Origin: Rheinheimera sp.
Lineage (GTDB): Bacteria; Pseudomonadota; Gammaproteobacteria; Enterobacterales; Alteromonadaceae
Length of the DNA stretch: 41,424 bases
NCBI GenBank assembly: GCA_008015325.1
Contig: SSFI01000013.1
Location: 1 to 41,424 of the forward strand
Direction: 5' to 3'
Below, piece by piece: positions 33,264-41,424 of the stretch. The position numbers and the translations under genes were made by a program. The notes beneath the pieces are model-generated. The model was not told the DNA's origin. It ran no database searches and saw nothing but the letters and a program-made list of their open reading frames with translations. Position 1 is the first letter of the stretch. Every line of letters begins with the position of its first letter.

Positions 33264-34195
33264 CAGCAGGTCGTCGCATGAGCGACAGTGATCAGTTCGC
33301 CGCTGTGTATGTCCAGCACCGGCATGTCGGCAATTTCTGCCCGCCGCGCGGCACCGGCCAGAAAGGTCAGGTTTCCTTGCACATCACGTGATTCGCGATA
33401 GCTGGATTCGATATAAGCTTGCTGCGGTGTCAGCGCCGGGATGTCATTCAGCCGGTCCTGCCGGACAAAATACAGATTGTTGCCTGCGCTGTTTGAACCA
33501 ACCAGCGCATAACCTTTTTGCGTGCCCAGCGCTGCCAGTGCCGCAATCGACGCACCGAAATACAGGTTTGAATAATGCGCCGCTGTACGGTCAAACTGCG
33601 GCTGGTAAGGCACGGTAATAGCTGCGTCCGGGCCAAATACACTATTCCATTCCACGATGACAATAACTGGGCGGACACAGTCGATCGCCTGCCATACCCA
33701 ATAATCATTGCCGTCGATATCGACACTAAGTAAACCGATGTCGCCGCTAAAGCCGGCGTCGCTAAGCAGCTGATTGATGTTGTCGCGGGTGATCCAGGCT
33801 TGCTGCGCTGTCAGGTTATGGCGCCAATAAAATTCCTGTGAGCGGATAAAATCGATATCCTGGCAGCTGCTATCCATAACAAGGCCCTGCCAGTTATTGT
33901 TCACCAGTAAAAACCGGGTGTTGGATTCCAGATAATTTCCCACGCCAAATTCAACAAAACGCTGCTCCTGGCGGTCTCTGATGAGGTGATGCACCAGATG
34001 CTGAATGATGCCGTCATCACCGAATTGAGAAAATACTTTAAATTCAGCATCTTGTAGCTGTCCGGGTGTTAGGGTGGCTGCGTTTTGCCGTGCAAGCGTC
34101 CGGCCCTGTAAAGTCATCATTTCACTGATGCGTTGCTGCACCGAATATAAAGTGCCGCGCATCGATTGCAGCATCGGGTCGTCAGCCTGGGGCAT
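33263..34195 (-). CDS. FkbM-like SAM-fold protein
   Basis: 310 residues. An N-terminal helical part leads to a Rossmann core: FSQFGDDGIIQHLV, RFVEFGVGNYLESNT, LLVNNNWQGLVMDSS and LLSVDIDGNDYWVW. This is the layout of FkbM-like methyltransferases and of related proteins of unassigned function in surface-glycan loci, so methyl transfer to a sugar is likely but not certain. AAGGA lies 7 bases before this ATG; the upstream in-frame ATG at 34255 has no ribosome site. First gene of the minus-strand operon, coupled to the GT2 gene by TGATG. Confidence 0.72.
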   Translation of the reverse strand: MPQADDPMLQSMRGTLYSVQQRISEMMTLQGRTLARQNAATLTPGQLQDAEFKVFSQFGDDGIIQHLVHHLIRDRQEQRFVEFGVGNYLESNTRFLLVNNNWQGLVMDSSCQDIDFIRSQEFYWRHNLTAQQAWITRDNINQLLSDAGFSGDIGLLSVDIDGNDYWVWQAIDCVRPVIVIVEWNSVFGPDAAITVPYQPQFDRTAAHYSNLYFGASIAALAALGTQKGYALVGSNSAGNNLYFVRQDRLNDIPALTPQQAYIESSYRESRDVQGNLTFLAGAARRAEIADMPVLDIHSGELITVAHATTC

Positions 34196-34697
34196 GATTA
34201 TTCCTTGGATTTTATGCACCCTACAGAACGTGACTCTGTCGGTGTTGTTGTTCATCTCAGTGCGAACTATTTCAACAACATGCTCGCCGATTTTTTTTCA
34301 TTTGTCACTCTTCTGCCGAATTGCGGCACTAAGTTGCTGAGTTTTGGACGGGGCATCGGATACTGCTGAAGTCTGCACGCACAGTAACAGGTTGTGACGA
34401 GGGTGATCCTGTCGTATCAGCGATAGTTACTTTTACCCCAGAAGGCGCTGATATCACCTGCACGCCCCCACAAGGTGGACATCTCGCTCTCGCCGAATGC
34501 ACCAAACATTGGTGTCGCGCCGGTCAATGGGACTGACTCGACGATAGTCGTGACTGAGTTGATCAACGGGCATGCGGATAATGCAGCCGGTCTTGGCTGG
34601 AAGCAAATTGCAGCGTAGCAAGCCGAGGTCCGGTTTTTTCAAGTAACGATCAGTTATCACTGCTGACAGACAGATGCTGATGAATAGCACTGAATTG
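34196..34697. other. non-coding stretch between glycan cluster and ggt
   Basis: No gene with a credible start. One plus-strand frame without ATG, roughly 34340-34532, reads PVVSAIVTFTPEGADITCTP, and a second frame carries on after it (SLSPNAPNIGVAPVNGTDST, 34480-34617), as if a secreted protein gene had decayed through a frameshift. The family is not recognisable. Promoter for the minus-strand glycan operon should lie in 34200-34340, but no clear -35/-10 pair stands out. Confidence 0.3.
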
Positions 34698-34723
34698 AAA
34701 AGCCGCTGATTTCAGCGGCTTTT
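34698..34723 (-). terminator. ggt terminator
   Basis: AAAAGCCGCTGA-TT-TCAGCGGCTTTT: perfect 12-bp stem just after the ggt stop, with T run on the minus strand as well as the plus strand. Confidence 0.85.
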
Positions 34724-34733
34724 CTGGTTCGGG

Positions 34734-36458
34734 TTAATAGCCCGCAGCCTGACCGTCTTTGCGCGATTCGGACGCACCAAAATACACGCCGCGGACCGGG
34801 TCTTTTTTGATCGCCTGATACCCACCATAACCACCGAAGCCGTAGCGGATGTCATGGCCTTTTTGCATCAGCTGCTGCACCGTTTGCCATGGAATGCCAC
34901 GCTCCACTTCGGTATAGCCGCCATTCTCCAGGTACATATCGGCGTTGTCGGTTGGTTCGGTATTGCCGAGGTGCTGCCAGCGGGCGGCATCACCGGCTTC
35001 CTGCAGATTCATGCCGTAGTCGAGCATATTGACGACGATCTGCACATGACCTTGTGGCTGCATCGCGCCGCCCATCACGCCAAAGCTCATGTACGGCTGG
35101 TTATCTTTGGTGATAAAAGCCGGAATAATAGTCTGGAACGGACGTTTGCCCGGCGCATAGGCGTTGTGATGTTTCGGGTCGAGTGAGAACATCTGGCCAC
35201 GGTCCTGGAAGCCGAAACCTAAACCTGGCACCACGACACCAGAACCCATACCGCGATAATTACTCTGAATTAACGACACCATGTTGCCGTCTTTGTCGGC
35301 CGTGGTCAGATAAATGGTATCGCCGGTGTACAGATGTGGATTGCCGGCATCAACGCGCTGCGCCGCTTTGGGCCCAATCAGTTTGGCACGCTCGCGGCCG
35401 TAAGCTTCGGAGATCAGCTCTTTCACCGGCACTTTGGCAAAATCCATATCGGCGTAAAACTTGGCGCGGTCTTCAAACGCCAGTTTCTTCGCTTCAATCA
35501 GCGTATGTAAACTTTCCGGGCTGTTAAAACCCATGCTTTTCAGGTCGAAGTTTTTCAGAATTTGCAGCATTTGCAGTGCCGCAATGCCCTGACCATTTGG
35601 TGGCAGTTCCCACACATCATAACCGCGATAATTCACCGAGACCGGCTCAACCCAGGTCGAGCTGTGGCTGGCAAAATCTTCATAGCGCAGATAACCGCCT
35701 TCTTTTTGCATAAAAGCATCGATTTTTTTCGCGATGTCGCCTTGATAAAACGCGTCGCGGCCACCGCTGGCCAGCTGTTTATAAGTATTCGCCAGTGCCG
35801 GATTTTTAAAGATATCACCGGTTTGTGGGCCTTTGCCATTGATGGTAAACGTGCCCTTAAAATCACCGGGTTGGCTGGATAATTTCGGCACTGAAGCGTT
35901 CCAGTAGTAGGAAATAAGCTCAGTCACCGGAAAGCCGTTTTCGGCATAGCTGATTGCCGGTGCCAGTACTTTTTTCATCGGCAGTTTGCCGAATTTATCA
36001 TGCAGGCTAAACCAGCCATCGACCGCGCCCGGCACGCTGATCGGCAACATGCCGAGTGGCGGGATGTCGGTGCGGCCGAGTTTTTTCACTTCAGCCTGTA
36101 ATTGTTCCAGTGTCAGACCTTTTGGCGAGCGGCCTGATGCGTTCAGGCCGTACAGCTTTTTGTCTTTCGCCGACCAGACGATGGCGTATAAATCACCGCC
36201 GATGCCACAACCGGTCGGCTCCATCAGGCCTAACGCCGCATTAGCGGCAATAGCCGCATCAATGGCATTACCGCCTTGTTTCATGACATCGAGTGCAATT
36301 TGCGTCGCCAAAGGCTGGCTGGTTGCCGCCATCGCCTGAGTGGCGATGACTTCAGAACGGCTGGCAAATTCTTTGCCAGTGACCCGGTCATAAGCCTGGC
36401 TGTAAGCCGCCGGTAATAGCAGCAACGGGATCAACACAGATAAAGGGGTTAAACGCAT
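34734..36458 (-). CDS. ggt: gamma-glutamyltransferase (glutathione hydrolase)
   Basis: 574-residue periplasmic Ntn-hydrolase precursor that cleaves itself into two subunits and then releases or transfers the gamma-glutamyl group of glutathione. Signal peptide MRLTPLSVLIPLLLLPAAYS. Family motifs: GGNAIDAAIAANAALGLMEP, GCGIGGD, and the autocleavage point before Thr381 in GDTIYLTTADKDGN. The oxyanion and Gly-rich segments GMGSGVV and GVMGGAMQPQGHVQ follow. GGAG lies 9 bases upstream of this ATG; a start 7 codons earlier is possible. Divergent from the M1 aminopeptidase gene, which could finish degrading the Cys-Gly product. Confidence 0.95.
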   Translation of the reverse strand: MRLTPLSVLIPLLLLPAAYSQAYDRVTGKEFASRSEVIATQAMAATSQPLATQIALDVMKQGGNAIDAAIAANAALGLMEPTGCGIGGDLYAIVWSAKDKKLYGLNASGRSPKGLTLEQLQAEVKKLGRTDIPPLGMLPISVPGAVDGWFSLHDKFGKLPMKKVLAPAISYAENGFPVTELISYYWNASVPKLSSQPGDFKGTFTINGKGPQTGDIFKNPALANTYKQLASGGRDAFYQGDIAKKIDAFMQKEGGYLRYEDFASHSSTWVEPVSVNYRGYDVWELPPNGQGIAALQMLQILKNFDLKSMGFNSPESLHTLIEAKKLAFEDRAKFYADMDFAKVPVKELISEAYGRERAKLIGPKAAQRVDAGNPHLYTGDTIYLTTADKDGNMVSLIQSNYRGMGSGVVVPGLGFGFQDRGQMFSLDPKHHNAYAPGKRPFQTIIPAFITKDNQPYMSFGVMGGAMQPQGHVQIVVNMLDYGMNLQEAGDAARWQHLGNTEPTDNADMYLENGGYTEVERGIPWQTVQQLMQKGHDIRYGFGGYGGYQAIKKDPVRGVYFGASESRKDGQAAGY

Positions 36459-36656
36459 CGACGTGTACTCCGTGAGCAAGACTGAAGTTAGTTTAGTTAA
36501 TTCGAAACTACTGCGAAGCTCAGCGGATTACCAGATCACCGCGACCAAAGCCCCGGCGCCGGAGACAGGCCGCAGTGCCGCGCATTGGTCATTCCGTCAG
36601 CAACTGGCATTATGGAAAACAATATCCATAGTCGTCGTCCGAAGGAATTGATTTTA

Positions 36657-38372
36657 ATGAAAACGCTGCCTCGTTTTATGTCTGGCTCTGAGTTTCGTCT
36701 GGCGGCGCTGCCGCTGCTGGCTGGCCTGACCGCCTGTCAGTCGACCGTTACACCACTGGACCCGCTGATTGGCGATACCGGTCAGCCGTTGTCAGCTGTA
36801 GCGCAGGCTGCCGACGTTAAAAACTATGATTTAACTTTGGAGATTGACCCGGCTAACCAAAGTATCAGTGGTGTCGGCCGTACCGGTTTTGTCTTGCTGG
36901 CGCCGAGTGCGCAAGTGGAACTGAAACTCGACAGCCGCTTCGCTATCGACAAGATTGAAGTCGGCGGTAAAACCGCCACTTATCAGCGTAAGGGCGGGGT
37001 GCTGACCATTGAGTTGGGCGGCCAGCAAGCGGCTGGCAGCGCGGTGGACGTGGCGGTGTTTTATGCCGGCAAGCCGCATGTGGCGAAAAACGCACCATGG
37101 GCTGGCGGCACTGTCTGGGCCAAAACGCCGGACGGCAAACCCTGGATAGCCACTGCAGTGCAAGGCGAGGGCTGTGATTTGTTCTGGCCCTGTAAAGACC
37201 ATTTTGCTGACAAAGCCGATTCAATGCGCATCCGGCTGACGGTGCCCAATGGTCTGTCGGCGGTTACCAATGGCGTATTGCAGCAAGTCACGCCGGTGGG
37301 TAAAGACAAGCAGCAGTTTGACTGGCTCTTGTCAGTGCCGGCCAGCGACTACAATATCGCGCTCAATATCGGGCCTTATCAGCGGATTCAGCACAGTTAT
37401 ACCAGCGTCAACGGTACAAAAGTTCCGGTGGAGTTCTGGGCCTTGCCCGAGAACGCGGAAAAAGCAAACATCTTATGGCAGCAGGATGTTCTGCAACAGG
37501 TGCAGTGGTATGAGCGCGTACTTGGCCCATATCCCTGGGGCGACCAGAAACTGGGATTTGTCGAAACGCCACACCTTGGCATGGAACACCAGACCGTCAA
37601 CGCGTATGGCAAAGGTTATAAACGCGACGACAACGGCTACGACTGGCTGGCGCAGCATGAACTGGCGCACGAATGGTTTGGCAATTTAGTCACGCATCAA
37701 ACGCTGAACCACGCTTGGATCCACGAAGGTTTTGGCCTGTATATGCAGCCGGCTTATGCCAAAGATAAACTCGGTATCGCCGCTTACCATTATCAGCTGT
37801 ATAAATCTTACTTAGGGCTGGTGAACTGCGACCCTGTGGTGCGTACCGGCACAGTCACTTCGGATCAGGCTTTTAATTCAGATATTTACGGCAAAGGCGG
37901 CTGGACGCTGCACACTTTACGTTATCTGATTGGCGATGCCGTGTTCTGGCAGGCCACCCGCGAACTGCTGTACGGCACCGCCGATACCGCGGCTATCCAA
38001 TATCCCATCACGCCGAAATACCGCACCACTGAAGACTTTATCGCTATTGTGAACCGCTTAACCGGCAAAGATTATCAGTGGCTGTTTGATGTTTATCTGT
38101 ATCAGGCGGCCCTGCCGGAACTGGTTGACAGCACGGCCGGTGATGTCCGCACGCTGAGCTGGAAAGTGCCGGCGAATAAACCTTTCCCGATGCCGGTGCC
38201 GGTGGTATTAAATGGTCAGCCGACCGTGCTGGATTTCAGCAAAGGTGCTGTGGTGCTTAAAGCCTCAGATCAATTGCAAATCGACCCGGAAATGCAAATC
38301 CTGCGGCAGCTGCCGTTAATTGGTCTGTGTGAAGAGAACCAGCAAAAAATAAAAAATAAACGCAAAGACTGA
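36657..38372 (+). CDS. M1 family aminopeptidase, lipoprotein
   Basis: 571 residues. Signal peptide with lipobox LTAC (Cys27). N-terminal beta domain (about 50-240), then the gluzincin domain: the exopeptidase motif appears as LGMEHQT (GAMEN in most family members), and zinc ligands are His334, His338 (HELAHEWFGNLVTH) and Glu357 (WIHEGF), with the 18-residue spacing of M1. It trims N-terminal residues from peptides outside the cytoplasm. AAGGAA precedes the ATG; the upstream extension is not family-like. The 198-bp gap to ggt must hold both promoters, but none is clear by eye. Confidence 0.9.
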   Translation: MKTLPRFMSGSEFRLAALPLLAGLTACQSTVTPLDPLIGDTGQPLSAVAQAADVKNYDLTLEIDPANQSISGVGRTGFVLLAPSAQVELKLDSRFAIDKIEVGGKTATYQRKGGVLTIELGGQQAAGSAVDVAVFYAGKPHVAKNAPWAGGTVWAKTPDGKPWIATAVQGEGCDLFWPCKDHFADKADSMRIRLTVPNGLSAVTNGVLQQVTPVGKDKQQFDWLLSVPASDYNIALNIGPYQRIQHSYTSVNGTKVPVEFWALPENAEKANILWQQDVLQQVQWYERVLGPYPWGDQKLGFVETPHLGMEHQTVNAYGKGYKRDDNGYDWLAQHELAHEWFGNLVTHQTLNHAWIHEGFGLYMQPAYAKDKLGIAAYHYQLYKSYLGLVNCDPVVRTGTVTSDQAFNSDIYGKGGWTLHTLRYLIGDAVFWQATRELLYGTADTAAIQYPITPKYRTTEDFIAIVNRLTGKDYQWLFDVYLYQAALPELVDSTAGDVRTLSWKVPANKPFPMPVPVVLNGQPTVLDFSKGAVVLKASDQLQIDPEMQILRQLPLIGLCEENQQKIKNKRKD

Positions 38373-38391
38373 GGTCTGAATAAAGCGTGTC

Positions 38392-38414
38392 AAAGACGGC
38401 TGCGGCCGTCTTTT
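38392..38414. terminator. bidirectional terminator between M1 peptidase and FIST genes
   Basis: AAAGACGGC-TGCG-GCCGTCTTTT: perfect 9-bp stem with A/T tracts on both sides, 20 bases after one stop and 3 bases from the other of two converging genes. Confidence 0.82.
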
Positions 38415-38417
38415 GTG

Positions 38418-39656
38418 TTATTGCGTCAGGATCACTAAAACGCCGCTCCAGTCCAGACCATAGCTGGCGCCTTGCAGCGGTGCGATCTCGACACCGGTAT
38501 AAATGGCTAAAAACGGAATGCCGGCGCCAACACATAAATCCCGCACGATTTCTGCTTCTTCGCCGTCACTGCCGCTTATAGCCGACATGCGGCCACCACA
38601 ATCAAAATACAGTGCCAGCCGGCCTTGTTGCCCGTTTTCTTTAATTTGCGCCAGCAAACGTGTGGTGTTGTCACGGGCGGATTGCAGCATCAACTGCGGA
38701 TCGCGGCGCATCAGCATCACTTGCTGGCCTTTGATGAAATCGGCTTCAAATAACATCACCGCGTCGTCGCCCGGCATCACGCCGGTCATTAACCGGGTCA
38801 CCAGCTGTTGCTCGTCGCTGTCATCGCCAAGCGGCCGTGCCAGTGCCAGCGTGGTCACCGGTAATGGCGCACCGCTCGGGCTATGTTTTAAATGCCGCCA
38901 TTCCTGGCTGCCGGTCAGGCGGTCAAGCAGCGGCACTATCGGCTCATTGTCCAGCTGGTAGAGGTACTGGCCAAACACATCGGTCACAGTAAAATGCCGG
39001 TTGGACAGAGGCACACAGCCATGCATGATGCAGCTGGCGACCTGAAATTGCCCGGCCAGTTGCAGCGCGCTGGCACTATGGCGGCTGACACCGTCACCGC
39101 TGAACTGCCAGGTCAGGTTAAACTGCGGATCACCAATTAAACCGGCGCCAAATAATGGTAAATGTTTTAAACGCGGATGATGGACCCCGGAAATCATCGG
39201 GCCGGAGGGTACCAATACGGGCGGATTCTGCGCTGTGGCGGCAAAACGGATGGAGTCGAATAACACTAACAGGCAACGGCTGTCGGGCAGGCTTGGTAAC
39301 TGACCGGCCAGTACTTCGCCAGATAAATGCGGGTCACGGTAAATGTCCTGACTGGTTGCCAGCTGCCATTCCCAGTCGTCACCGGCCAGAATGACCACGG
39401 CGGCACAAGGGCCCTCAGTGACACATTGCTGTGCCCAGCACAGCCCCATAGCAGAACCGCCAACGACCGGCACCCAGTCGCCGAGCAATTGCCGGATGCC
39501 GGCATAAAAACCATGAGCATCTAAGTCGCCACTGCAAAAGGCCAAAGCCAGCCTTGGTGTGAGCTGAGTGGGCAGGTCTTTTAACGCAGCGGTGACTGCC
39601 TGAACCCCGGCCTGAAAGGCCTGTACTGCGGTACTATTCCCGATTACGACGTGCAT
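38418..39656 (-). CDS. FIST domain protein
   Basis: 412 residues covering FIST-N and FIST-C, a small-ligand sensory module thought to bind amino acids or similar. N-terminal MHVVIGNSTAVQAFQAGVQA, LALAFCSGD, VVGGSAMGL; the C-terminal domain has EADFIKGQQVMLMRR, ALYFDCGGR, and AIYTGVEIAP. Many FIST proteins are fused or linked to signalling domains; this one stands alone. AGGGA precedes this ATG; a TTG at 39677 behind GAGGAG is an equally possible start giving 419 residues. Confidence 0.85.
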   Translation of the reverse strand: MHVVIGNSTAVQAFQAGVQAVTAALKDLPTQLTPRLALAFCSGDLDAHGFYAGIRQLLGDWVPVVGGSAMGLCWAQQCVTEGPCAAVVILAGDDWEWQLATSQDIYRDPHLSGEVLAGQLPSLPDSRCLLVLFDSIRFAATAQNPPVLVPSGPMISGVHHPRLKHLPLFGAGLIGDPQFNLTWQFSGDGVSRHSASALQLAGQFQVASCIMHGCVPLSNRHFTVTDVFGQYLYQLDNEPIVPLLDRLTGSQEWRHLKHSPSGAPLPVTTLALARPLGDDSDEQQLVTRLMTGVMPGDDAVMLFEADFIKGQQVMLMRRDPQLMLQSARDNTTRLLAQIKENGQQGRLALYFDCGGRMSAISGSDGEEAEIVRDLCVGAGIPFLAIYTGVEIAPLQGASYGLDWSGVLVILTQ

Positions 39657-39858
39657 CTTATCCCTGATGAAAAACAAAATTGCTCCTCATTGTAACGAGT
39701 TTTGTTTAGAAATCAGCCTGATTTTTCAGATTTGGGCGTTGAAAGGTTGTAGTTGGACGTTGTAGGCGGGATTGCGTCAGGTGAAGCCTGTTGGCGGGCA
39801 CTTTGCGCACGTGAGTCAAACAGAGGACTGTGGCAAACAGCACGGACGATTACAACGC

Positions 39859-39921
39859 AGACACGCCATGAATACAATCCCTGTAGGCTCCTCTGCGGCA
39901 TCCCTGCCGCAGAGGGTCTGC
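39859..39921. repeat. palindromic dispersed-repeat-like element
   Basis: CCTCTGCGGCA-TCCC-TGCCGCAGAGG (39890-39915) is a perfect 11-bp inverted repeat. It is preceded by GACACGCCATGAATACA and CCCTGTAGGCTC and followed by GTCTGC. This order (GACACGCC.TGAATACATCCxTGTAGGCTC - hairpin with loop TCCC/TCCA - GGTCTGC) resembles high-copy intergenic repeats I know from several gammaproteobacteria. The rest of 39657-40051 holds nothing I can call. Copy number cannot be judged from one window. Confidence 0.55.
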
Positions 39922-40051
39922 TTTAGTAATCATCCAGCCGTTTTAATAGCTCATTTGAATCGTCACTTTGTGCCATAAGCGGTCATTGCCTGAGATTCGA
40001 TTAGATCGGCGCTTCACTGAAAGCTGACGTTGCTACTCCCATGTATCTGAC

Positions 40052-40498
40052 TCAGCCCGCGACAGGCTCAGACACATCAAGAAGTCGCTGACACCACCAA
40101 ACCATATAATCACGCTGTTGTATTTTCTGCCGAATGCGGTCACTACCGGCATGGCAATAAGGCATATCAAGCAATTGCTTTCTGGCTTCTTCAGCATCAA
40201 AGTCACTATCGCCAAATAAAAACGGATAAGGCGCTTTGTGGTAATCCGGGAACTGTTCAGCTTCAGGCGGTGATTGAATTAGGATAAACAACAAACTTTG
40301 TAGGTCATCGATGTTCGGATAACCACTGCTCGCGCGCCAGCAAATCAGCGTCCATTCATCACTTAATACTCTCGAATGCTGCGGCAGCTGCATGCTCAAC
40401 GTCTCGATGCCGTCCAGTAAAGAAAGGTCGGACAATTGCCGTAACAAAGGATGAGGCGATTGCTCCAACAAAGGCCGCTGCAAGTCCTGTTTGAGCAT
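40052..40498 (-). CDS. unknown protein, probably 5'-truncated
   Basis: 148 residues from the first ATG. No family recognised. Aromatic- and acid-rich soluble sequence with ALRs such as WTLICWRASSGYPNIDDLQS, a central DYHKAPYPFLFGDSDFDAEE stretch and a C-terminal RDYMVWWCQRLLD. No ribosome site precedes the ATG, and the frame reads on upstream as SIRQLIIALP until it meets the dehydrogenase fragment, so the real N-terminus may have been lost at a rearrangement near 40500-40530. Confidence 0.45.
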   Translation of the reverse strand: MLKQDLQRPLLEQSPHPLLRQLSDLSLLDGIETLSMQLPQHSRVLSDEWTLICWRASSGYPNIDDLQSLLFILIQSPPEAEQFPDYHKAPYPFLFGDSDFDAEEARKQLLDMPYCHAGSDRIRQKIQQRDYMVWWCQRLLDVSEPVAG

Positions 40499-40523
40499 GG
40501 GCAGCGCAATGATCAGCTGTCGG

Positions 40524-41165
40524 ATGGACCTTGCTGAAGGCGCAGCAGCTTGGATGCAGTACCTGACAGTTTATGGCGCTTTGGTCGAAATTGCTCACGT
40601 GCAAAAAGGCGATGCAGTACTGATAACCGCCGCATCGAGCAGTGTTGGATTGGCAGCGATTCAAATTGTGAATGCTCTGGGAGGTATCCCTATCGCTACA
40701 ACTCTAACAGGAGCTAAAAAGGCTGCTGTGCTCAAGGCTGGCGCGGCCCATGTGATTGCAACCCAAGAAGAACCGCTACTGGATAGCTTGAGAAGTATCT
40801 TGGGAGCAAACAATTTAAAAATCGCATTTGATGCGGTCGGTGGGCCGCAGATAGCTGAAATTGCTGAAGCAATGAGCCCTGAAGGAACAATAATAGTACA
40901 CGGAGCATTAAGTCCCGAAACAACGCCTTTTCCCTTAAAAATAGCACTTCGTAAAAGTCTGACCGTTAGGGGGTATGTGTTTACTGAAGTTATAAAAGAC
41001 ATCGAGCGTTTTCGCAGAGCAAAGCAATTTATCCACTCGGGTTTATCCGAGGGAACACTCAAGCCTGTCATTGATCGAAGCTTTAAATTTGAAGAGATAG
41101 TAGCAGCGCATCACTATCTGGAGTCAAATCAGCAGATTGGTAAAATAGTGGTCGTACTTGATTAA
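40524..41165 (+). pseudogene. zinc-type MDR alcohol dehydrogenase / quinone oxidoreductase, N-terminus missing
   Basis: 213 codons that cover only the C-terminal two thirds of a medium-chain dehydrogenase/reductase (usual length about 325-340). It starts at the helix AAAWMQYLTVYGALVEIA, then the NAD(P)-binding VLITAASSSVGLAAIQI, IATTLTGAKKAAVLKAGAAH, IAFDAVGGPQ, and the family end SFKFEEIVAAHHYLESNQQI. The N-terminal GroES-like catalytic domain is absent, so it is almost certainly inactive. No ribosome site is visible at 40524 or at the open start at 40491. It faces away from the gene at 40052-40498, and its base composition (AT-rich) differs from its neighbours, suggesting transfer. The final 259 bases hold nothing I can call. 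Confidence 0.72.
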
Positions 41166-41424
41166 CAGTTCGTAGCTTCCGCTTGTCTCTAAACTCAGTC
41201 AGTGCCTGATAATAATTAGCGTGCTGTAAGTTTCATACTTAGGCGTAAAGCAGGAACGCTTATTCGGCGAACTATAAATATCGAGATAGTACATGCAGAA
41301 AAGTCCGCTTTTCGCTCAAAGCTGCTGTTACGCCGCGATAAAACTGCTTGTCGCCAAAAGCCGCCATCCCCAATTTTCAACAAACCCGGCAGCCGCGGAG
41401 TGAGCGATCAAGAGTGAGCGCGGG

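Noticed and set aside
41166-41424. Integron attC-like recombination site behind the dehydrogenase fragment
   Set aside because: Scattered GTTA/TAAC-like cores are present, but no paired R/L boxes with the needed symmetry could be laid out.

Overview
The window is chromosomal DNA of a gammaproteobacterium. Its gene set (leuABCD with a leucine-leader attenuator, a glrK-qseG-glrR operon, glmS with a DeoR regulator, DUF2288, DUF3667, a FIST protein) and its codon use suggest an Alteromonadales/Rheinheimera-Alishewanella type organism. That placement is an inference from the gene complement, not a search result.

Layout. (1) 1-4900, minus strand: leucine operon leuL-leuA-leuB-leuC-leuD, with leuD running off the left edge. 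A 28-residue leucine-rich leader and a terminator whose stem can pair with the leader RNA form a classical attenuator. (2) 5084-5605: tRNA-Leu(UAA) with a fragment of an MmeI-like/type IIG restriction-modification methylase behind it, probably the scar of an island. (3) 5831-7808: an adenosine deaminase family gene, then a long AT-rich control region with two TGTC-N10-RACA-like sites, a sigma-54 promoter (exact GG-N10-GC spacing), a large 5'-UTR hairpin and a 64-residue membrane protein closed by a strong terminator. (4) 7917-10392: a secreted lipoprotein M64-family metallopeptidase with cadherin-like domains, overlapping a small exported protein. (5) 10520-14958: sensor kinase GlrK/QseE, lipoprotein QseG and sigma-54 activator GlrR/QseF, then DUF2288 and a 2OG-Fe(II) oxygenase. 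GlrR may act on the sigma-54 promoter of region 3. (6) 14965-21808: a DUF3667 membrane protein, an HDOD-GAF signalling protein, a structured non-coding block with a Fur-box divergent promoter (a candidate iron-regulated small RNA on the minus strand and a 66-residue membrane protein on the plus strand), and a 1284-residue propeller histidine kinase. (7) 21842-24584: a DeoR-family regulator with its operator, and glmS. (8) 24696-34195: a truncated SIR2-like remnant, then a surface-glycan or glycoprotein decoration cluster in two converging operons: cupin, perosamine-synthase-like aminotransferase, methyltransferase and GT4 on the plus strand; sulfotransferase, radical SAM/SPASM, TIGR04325-like methyltransferase, GT2 and FkbM-like protein on the minus strand. 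(9) 34734-39656: gamma-glutamyltransferase, a lipoprotein M1 aminopeptidase and a FIST sensor protein. (10) 39657-41424: a dispersed-repeat-like palindrome and two head-to-head gene fragments that look broken at the same junction.

The three observations I would follow first are: the sigma-54/GlrR-type control region feeding a small membrane protein (7249-7763); the Fur-box divergent promoter with a terminated minus-strand transcript (17457-17646); and the glycan cluster in which four mechanistically unrelated enzymes each carry a similar small Rossmann-like domain (27418-33263).
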